From NCBI GenBank assembly GCA_017459725.1, contig JAFUCL010000045.1:1-45591 (forward strand): a stretch of 45,591 nucleotides of DNA, in the 5' to 3' direction. Below are positions 40,523 to 45,591 of this stretch, piece by piece (the stretch's first letter is position 1; each line of letters opens with the position of its first letter). The notes beneath the pieces are model-generated. The model had not been told where the DNA came from. It saw only the letters and a program-made list of their open reading frames with translations, and searched no databases. This DNA is from Solobacterium sp. (GTDB lineage Bacteria; Bacillota_I; Bacilli_A; Erysipelotrichales; Erysipelotrichaceae). The translations under genes were made by a program, and so were the position numbers.

Positions 40523-40528
40523 ATTATA
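40523..40528 (-). promoter_or_regulatory. Consensus -10 box directly before the CDF start
   Basis: On the minus strand TATAAT lies six bases before ATG 40516 with no Shine-Dalgarno in between. A transcript from it would be leaderless. No clear -35 is seen, so the match may be fortuitous. Confidence 0.35.
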
Positions 40529-40549
40529 GTACACCATAATGGGGAAATG

Positions 40550-41749
40550 CTACGGCATGCGGCGGTACTGCATCGGTGTCATGCCTTCGGAAGCTCTGAA
40601 GATACGGGCGAAATAGTTGCTGTCGGGGATACCGCATTCAGCAGCGACTGCAGAGATTGGCAGGTCTGTGTCTTTCAGTAACTGCTTTGCATAGTCTGTG
40701 CGCAGTTTGTTCAGATACCGGTTATACGTCATGCCGGTTTCCTTACGGAACAAAGCAGACAGATAATTCGGTGTCACACCGAAATGCCGGGCGGTATCTG
40801 CAAGGGTAATGTTTCCACTGAAGCCTGCGGCTGTATAATCGGTGACGGCCTGGATCAGGGCGGAACGGACCGGGGTGTTTTTATCACGCACCAGCCGGCA
40901 GTACTCTTTCAGGATATCATCGCGGATGATCTGCAGTTCGCCTGTATCCGAGGCATTTTCAATCTGCAGGGCATACTGTCTGGAACAGCGGTTCAGCTCC
41001 ACGGGATGCACACCGCTCTGCAGGGCAGCAATCCGGCACAGGGTATTGAGGACGATGCTGTAGTTCTTGAAGTCACGCAGGGTGGTGCTTCTTGCCTCGA
41101 CACCGAAGGAGCTTAGCCGGTTGATTGCGGATACGGCGCCTGAGTAATTGCCTTCACGGATGCGCTGCATCATCAGCTGTTCACGGCTGTAGCGCTGTTC
41201 AATATAGTCCTGGGCAGGCTGGGGATGTTCCTCGGTTCTTTTGATTTCGGTGAAGGAGGCGGGAAAGCGCATCTCCCAGCGCTGTACTTCAAACCCGTCG
41301 GCACCGTAGGATTCGATGCAGTGAGCATGCACGACCGCATCCAGCAGGTTTGCATCACGGACTTTCGGTACGGAAGCGTAATAATCACGGAGGTATTCTT
41401 TCTCCGAACCGTTCACTTTAAACGGTCTGCAGATACGGTTGATATCGGCAGGACTCATATCATTGTTCAGATACGGACCGACCAGCCAGAGTTTGCCGGT
41501 CTGTTTGTCTTTTCCGTATATGTAGCAGCAGCTGAACGCATCCTGGATGAACCAGACGTTGATGAAGTTCTTATCTGTCTGTTCCGGCGGCAGGGTTTCG
41601 GAAAAGGGTGTCTGACTGCCGAACAGCGTACTGCGCAGACCGCCGTCAGGGAAGCCGTTCATGACGGTTACCGGCAGTTCCAGCAAAGAGAACGGTATAC
41701 GCATTTCCGCAAGCAGGCGGACCATAAAAGCAGGGTGCTGATTGACCAT
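40550..41749 (-). CDS. AraC-family regulator with large N-terminal sensory domain
   Basis: A 399-residue regulator. The last 100 residues carry the double HTH: ITLADTARHFGVTPNYLSALFRKETGMTYNRYLNKLR and ISAVAAECGIPDSNYFARIFRASEGMTPMQYRR. The first 280 residues resemble the helical and PAS-like sensory part found in regulators of glycoside-hydrolase genes in Bacillota. GGAGG (41758-41762) precedes ATG 41749. It is divergent from the MATE-GH2 operon and has a 21-base tandem repeat in the shared promoter, so it probably regulates that operon. Confidence 0.88.
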   Translation of the reverse strand: MVNQHPAFMVRLLAEMRIPFSLLELPVTVMNGFPDGGLRSTLFGSQTPFSETLPPEQTDKNFINVWFIQDAFSCCYIYGKDKQTGKLWLVGPYLNNDMSPADINRICRPFKVNGSEKEYLRDYYASVPKVRDANLLDAVVHAHCIESYGADGFEVQRWEMRFPASFTEIKRTEEHPQPAQDYIEQRYSREQLMMQRIREGNYSGAVSAINRLSSFGVEARSTTLRDFKNYSIVLNTLCRIAALQSGVHPVELNRCSRQYALQIENASDTGELQIIRDDILKEYCRLVRDKNTPVRSALIQAVTDYTAAGFSGNITLADTARHFGVTPNYLSALFRKETGMTYNRYLNKLRTDYAKQLLKDTDLPISAVAAECGIPDSNYFARIFRASEGMTPMQYRRMP

Positions 41750-41790
41750 AGCAGGTTCCTCCGTTACGGAAATTGTAGCAAAGTCCTCAT

Positions 41791-41831
41791 CAGTAGAAAA
41801 GTGCTTATATACAGTAGAAATATGCTATAAA
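41791..41831. promoter_or_regulatory. AraC-type direct-repeat operator and extended -10 promoter of the MATE-GH2 operon
   Basis: CAGTAGAAA occurs at 41791-41799 and 41812-41820, exactly 21 bases apart, and the similarity continues into GTGCTTATA and ATGCTATA. Two direct half-sites two helical turns apart are the classic AraC-family arrangement. TGC-TATAAA (41823-41831) follows as an extended -10 for the plus-strand operon. Confidence 0.6.
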
Positions 41832-41876
41832 CGAAAAAGTGCATATTTTACAATATCAGTAAAGAGAGTGATGGCA

Positions 41877-43226
41877 ATGAACAGAAACCAGAAGATATTT
41901 GAATCAGAATCGGTTTGGAAATCCATCTTTGCCATGGCTGTGCCGTCTTTGATTACCATATTGGTCATGCTTTTTTACAACATGGCGGATATGTTCTTCA
42001 TCGGACAGCTCGGCAATACGTCATATGTAGCGGCGGTGTCACTGGTCACACCGGTGTTCTCGATGCTGATGGCACTGGCATCCATGATCGGTGCCGGCGG
42101 TTCTGTCATTATTTCAGCTGCTTTGGGCGGCGGTGACCGTAAGAAAGCAACAGGCTGTTCGGCAGCCTGTATATGGAGTGCAATCCTTCTCGGGGCTGTG
42201 CTGGCGGTTCTCCTCAATGTATTCAAAGGCGGTCTGCTTACTTTCCTAGGAGCCCGTGAAGATACCATAGGACCTGCTTCAACATATCTGTCAGTGCTGA
42301 CGCTGGGCGCACCGTTTATGATGATGTGCACCGCATGCGGCACACTGGTCCGCGCGGAAGGCGCCGTGCAGGCAAGTCTCTTCGGAAACCTGGCCGGAAC
42401 GGTAACGAATATCCTGCTGGATCCGCTGTTTATTCTGGTATTCCGCTGGGGCACGGCAGGTGCTGCTGCAGCGACAGTAATCGGCAATCTGCTTGGTGCA
42501 GCATTCTATATTCACTTCATACTCCGGAAGTCGGCAGCCATGAGTCTTTCCCCGCAGGAAGCACAGCAGAACAAAGCAGTTATGCTGGAAGTCATTCCTC
42601 TCGGTATTCCGAATGCGGTCAATACACTGCTCTCAGGCTTTGCCTCAACGTTCTCCAACCGTATACTGGCCGGTTACAGCACCATGCATATTGCTTCGGT
42701 GGCAGCCTCCGGTAAGATCAGCATGCTGATAACAATGGTGCAGATGGGTATCTGTATGGGTGTGCAGCCGCTGATTGCATATCACTACGGATCCGGCAAT
42801 AAAGAAAAGCTGAATGAGGTGCTGAAGAAGACAACACTGCTTACGGTCATCGTGGGACTTTGTGCAACGGTCTTCTGCATTCTCTTCAGACATACACTGA
42901 TCGGACTCTTTCTCAAGGAACCGGAAGCAGCTGAACTAGGCAGCAAATATGTTCTGTATCTGATTGCCGGCTCTGCTTTCCTCGGCTTCTATTACATAAG
43001 CTCCAGTTATCTTCAGGCAACAAAACACGCAGCCCAGGCAACCCTCGTATCGACGATGCGTCAGGGTGCTCTGCTGATCCCGCTGCTGTTTGTAATGAAT
43101 CACTTCTTCGGGTTTATCGGAATCGGTATTGCGCATATTGCGGCAGACATCATCGCTGCGGCCGGCGCATTCATACTGTTTCTGACAACGCATAACAAAT
43201 ATCTCAGAAAAGGAGCAGAATTATGA
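41877..43226 (+). CDS. MATE-family efflux transporter (DinF-like)
   Basis: A sodium- or proton-driven exporter of 449 residues with 12 membrane segments. SVWKSIFAMAVPSLITILVM leads into TM1, NMADMFFIGQLGNT is the conserved MATE loop, and the second half repeats the pattern (GIPNAVNTLLSGFASTFSNRIL). ATG 41877 lies eight bases after AAGAGAG; ATG 41871 is too close. It overlaps the GH2 gene by four bases (ATGA). In this setting it might move sugars or glycoside aglycones, but MATE substrates cannot be predicted from sequence. Confidence 0.92.
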   Translation: MNRNQKIFESESVWKSIFAMAVPSLITILVMLFYNMADMFFIGQLGNTSYVAAVSLVTPVFSMLMALASMIGAGGSVIISAALGGGDRKKATGCSAACIWSAILLGAVLAVLLNVFKGGLLTFLGAREDTIGPASTYLSVLTLGAPFMMMCTACGTLVRAEGAVQASLFGNLAGTVTNILLDPLFILVFRWGTAGAAAATVIGNLLGAAFYIHFILRKSAAMSLSPQEAQQNKAVMLEVIPLGIPNAVNTLLSGFASTFSNRILAGYSTMHIASVAASGKISMLITMVQMGICMGVQPLIAYHYGSGNKEKLNEVLKKTTLLTVIVGLCATVFCILFRHTLIGLFLKEPEAAELGSKYVLYLIAGSAFLGFYYISSSYLQATKHAAQATLVSTMRQGALLIPLLFVMNHFFGFIGIGIAHIAADIIAAAGAFILFLTTHNKYLRKGAEL

Positions 43227-45439
43227 GAACAGTCACTAGTCTTTGCGACAACTGGTATTTTTCGAAAACTTCCGAGATTCCTGCATGCCTTCACGCATCC
43301 TGGGAATGCGTAACACTGCCGCATACCTGGAATAATAAGGACGGTCAGGACGGCGGCAATGATTACTGGCGCGGTACAGCCTGCTATGCAAAGGAACTCA
43401 ATGTTCCCACACATGCGGATGACGACCGTGTTTTCCTGGAAGTAAAGGGTGCTGCCATGAGTGTATGTGTCTTCCTGAACGGGAAGAAACTCGCTGAACA
43501 CAGAGGCGGCTATTCACTCTTCAGGGTTGATCTGACCGATGATCTGGCAGATACCAATCTGCTTTGCATCACTGTCGACAACTCCGAAAATGATGTTGTA
43601 TATCCGCAGAAAGCAGACTTCACATTCTACGGCGGTCTCTACAGGGAAGTCAGTCTTGTTACCGTACCGGCTGCGCACTTTGAACTGGTGAAGGACGGTT
43701 CATCCGGACTGAAGATCACTCCGGAAGTATTCCTTGATGAACACCGTGCAGTTGTCAGAACAGAAGCCTGGTGCACAGGCGGTGATGCCGTACGCTTTGT
43801 AACGGCAGGCCAGGAAAAAACAGCAGACATCAAAGACGGTTATGCATGCGCTGAGTTTGAAATCGAAAATGTGCATCTGTGGGACGGTCTTGATGACCCG
43901 TACATGTATGCATGTGAAGCGGTGCTGCTGGAAAACGGTGAAGAGAAAGATACTGTCTGCAGCAAATACGGTTGCCGCACATTCAGAATTGACCCGGAGA
44001 AGGGCTTCTTCCTCAATGGCAGGTCCTATCCGCTGCGCGGTGTTTCAAGACATCAGGACAGAGCTGAGCTCGGCAATGCCCTGACCATCAAGGAACACAG
44101 AGAAGACATGGAGATGATCCGTGAAATCGGCGCCAATACGATCCGTCTTGCCCATTACCAGCATGCCCAGGAATTCTATGATCTCTGCGATGAATACGGT
44201 ATGGTCGTATGGGCTGAGATTCCGTATATCACAATGCATATGGACAACGGCAGAGAGAATACCATCACCCAGATGCGTGAGCTGATCACACAGTGCTACA
44301 ACCATCCGTCCATCGTATGCTGGGGACTGTCCAATGAAATCACCGCATCCGGCAAAGTCACGGAGAGCCTGATGGAGAATCACCGGGAACTCAATGATCT
44401 CTGCCACAGAATGGATGCGACAAGACCGACCGTCATGGCACATGCATTCATGCTTGAGCAGGAAAGCGAACTGATTCCGATTGCTGATCTTGCCAGCTAT
44501 AACCTCTACTTCGGATGGTATCTCGGTGAACTGGAACAGAATGATTCCTTCTTTGATGAATACCATGCCAAGTATCCGAATCGTGTCATCGGTTTCTCCG
44601 AATACGGTGCCGATGCCAACCCGCAGTATCAGGATTCCAATCCCGAACGCGGTGATTACAGCGAAACATACCAGTGCGTCTATCATGAGCACATTCTCAA
44701 GTGCATCGAAGAAAGACCGTATCTGTGGGCAACCCACGTCTGGAATATGTTCGACTTTGCGGCTGACGGCAGAGATGAAGGCGGCAAGCACGGTGTGAAC
44801 CAGAAGGGTCTTGTGACCATGGACCGCGCCGTTAAGAAAGATGCGTTCTATCTGTACAAGGCAGCTTGGAATAAGAAGGATGCATTTGTGCATCTGTGCG
44901 GACGCAGATACGTCAACCGCTGCGAGGATAAAACAGAAGTAAAGGTCTATTCCAACCAGCCGGCTGTGGAGCTGTATGTGGACGGTGCACTCTTTGCCAA
45001 GCAGGAAGGAAAGACGGTATTTGTATTCGAAGTTCCGCTGAGCGGCGAACATGTCATTGAGGCACGTGCCGGCGAATGCACGGATACCATCAGGGTCTGC
45101 AGAGCTGCAGAACAGGATTCCTCCTACCAGTTCCGTCAGAAGGGTGAAGTGATCAACTGGTTCGATAAGGAATCATTCAAGGATGACTGCTTCTCCATCA
45201 AGGATACACTCGGTGATCTGATGAAGCATCCGGTTGCCGGACAGATCATCGGCAGACTGATGGACGGTGTGCATAAGAGCAGAGGCGATGTCGCAAAGGA
45301 AGCTTCCGGCAATGCGAACCTGCAGAAGATGATGGCAGGCATGAAGCTGGAATCACTGCTGAAGCAGGCCGGACCAGCAGTAAAAGCAGAACAGATCGTT
45401 GCGCTGAACGAAGCACTGCAGAAGATCAAGAAGAACTGA
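43223..45439 (+). CDS. GH2 beta-galactosidase/glycosidase with C-terminal helical domain
   Basis: A retaining beta-glycosidase of 738 residues, cytoplasmic (no signal peptide). Order: N-terminal jelly roll (1-150, with LPHTWNNKDG and FYGGLYREV), Ig-like domain (150-255), TIM barrel (about 260-550) with acid/base Glu372 in GLSNEI and nucleophile Glu460 in GFSEYGAD, then a second Ig-like domain. The final 80 residues form a predicted helical domain (DTLGDLMKHPVAGQIIG, LESLLKQAG, LNEALQKI) resembling tails seen on other Bacillota intracellular glycosidases. AAAGGAG precedes ATG 43223. Beta-galactosidase is likelier than beta-glucuronidase but not certain. Confidence 0.9.
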   Translation: MRTVTSLCDNWYFSKTSEIPACLHASWECVTLPHTWNNKDGQDGGNDYWRGTACYAKELNVPTHADDDRVFLEVKGAAMSVCVFLNGKKLAEHRGGYSLFRVDLTDDLADTNLLCITVDNSENDVVYPQKADFTFYGGLYREVSLVTVPAAHFELVKDGSSGLKITPEVFLDEHRAVVRTEAWCTGGDAVRFVTAGQEKTADIKDGYACAEFEIENVHLWDGLDDPYMYACEAVLLENGEEKDTVCSKYGCRTFRIDPEKGFFLNGRSYPLRGVSRHQDRAELGNALTIKEHREDMEMIREIGANTIRLAHYQHAQEFYDLCDEYGMVVWAEIPYITMHMDNGRENTITQMRELITQCYNHPSIVCWGLSNEITASGKVTESLMENHRELNDLCHRMDATRPTVMAHAFMLEQESELIPIADLASYNLYFGWYLGELEQNDSFFDEYHAKYPNRVIGFSEYGADANPQYQDSNPERGDYSETYQCVYHEHILKCIEERPYLWATHVWNMFDFAADGRDEGGKHGVNQKGLVTMDRAVKKDAFYLYKAAWNKKDAFVHLCGRRYVNRCEDKTEVKVYSNQPAVELYVDGALFAKQEGKTVFVFEVPLSGEHVIEARAGECTDTIRVCRAAEQDSSYQFRQKGEVINWFDKESFKDDCFSIKDTLGDLMKHPVAGQIIGRLMDGVHKSRGDVAKEASGNANLQKMMAGMKLESLLKQAGPAVKAEQIVALNEALQKIKKN

Positions 45440-45451
45440 CAATAACAAAGC

Positions 45452-45490
45452 AGAGGCTGTAACAGTTGAAAAGCTGTTATAGCCTCTTTT
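45452..45490 (+). terminator. Intrinsic terminator of the MATE-GH2 operon
   Basis: AGAGGCTGTAACAG (45452-45465) pairs with CTGTTATAGCCTCT (45474-45487), one G-U pair, followed by TTT. Confidence 0.85.
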
Positions 45491-45509
45491 GAATTGGTAA
45501 AATGGAGAT

Positions 45510-45591
45510 ATGAAAAGTGCTAATCAAGTACTAGCCCTACCTGATCAGCGAACATATTATAATGCTGTTCAGCTGGTTATGCCAATCGATG
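45510..45591 (+). CDS. N-terminal fragment of a probable IS1182-like transposase, cut by the window edge
   Basis: An ATG frame runs 27 codons to the right edge. Its end (RTYYNAVQLVMPID) resembles the Y-x-Q-LxLP-x-D opening of IS1182-type DDE transposases. GGAG (45504-45507) is close upstream. The fragment is too short for a firm call. Confidence 0.4.
   Translation, partial: MKSANQVLALPDQRTYYNAVQLVMPID

Overview
The window is chromosomal DNA of a Bacillota (Firmicutes) bacterium. Strong AGGAGG-type ribosome binding sites, TTGACA/TATAAT-like promoters, intrinsic terminators, LplB/YtcP-type sugar permeases, MsmK-type ATPases, CitX and UppP all point there. Mid-range GC and the gene content resemble gut Erysipelotrichales or neighbouring Clostridia, but the genus cannot be fixed from this sequence.

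Layout. Bases 1-233 hold the end of what is probably an IS200/IS605-type element that abuts birA. From 234 to 11,262 the genes are housekeeping or mixed: birA, a CitMHS citrate transporter, a tetR-citX pair, degV, a small HTH protein, tRNA-Ala, an S66 peptidase, ridA, glycogen phosphorylase, uppP and a CcdA-thioredoxin fusion. From 11,326 to 34,099 lies a large pectin and galacturonate locus: pectin methylesterase, then a long co-directional run with an ABC importer (two permeases, a 733-residue binding lipoprotein, two paralogous ATPases), five uncharacterised small membrane proteins, GH28 polygalacturonase, GH105 hydrolase, an AraC regulator, KduI, KduD, an acetyl-esterase-like hydrolase, UxaB, UxaA, a TIM-barrel isomerase, Eda and UxaC. 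A PPi-dependent phosphofructokinase follows. From 35,889 to 38,486 is a small redox cassette (HxlR regulator, nitroreductase, two tandem flavin reductases). The stretch 38,487-39,397 has no convincing conserved gene but contains a well-formed candidate structured RNA. The rest is a CDF metal transporter, an AraC regulator, a divergent MATE-GH2 operon and the start of a probable transposase at the right edge.

How it works together. None of the pectin-cleaving enzymes has a signal peptide, so the cell seems to import pectic oligosaccharides through the lipoprotein and permeases and then demethylate, deacetylate and cut them in the cytoplasm. Unsaturated uronate goes through KduI and KduD to 2-keto-3-deoxygluconate (KDG). 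Galacturonate goes through UxaC, UxaB and UxaA to the same KDG. Eda cleaves the phosphorylated form, but no KDG kinase is visible here.

The items most worth following up are a roughly 230-nt candidate ncRNA (about 39,004-39,234) with its own extended -10 promoter, a GNRA-capped hairpin and a 78-nt terminator arm, and the set of small polytopic membrane proteins interleaved with the ABC transporter genes.
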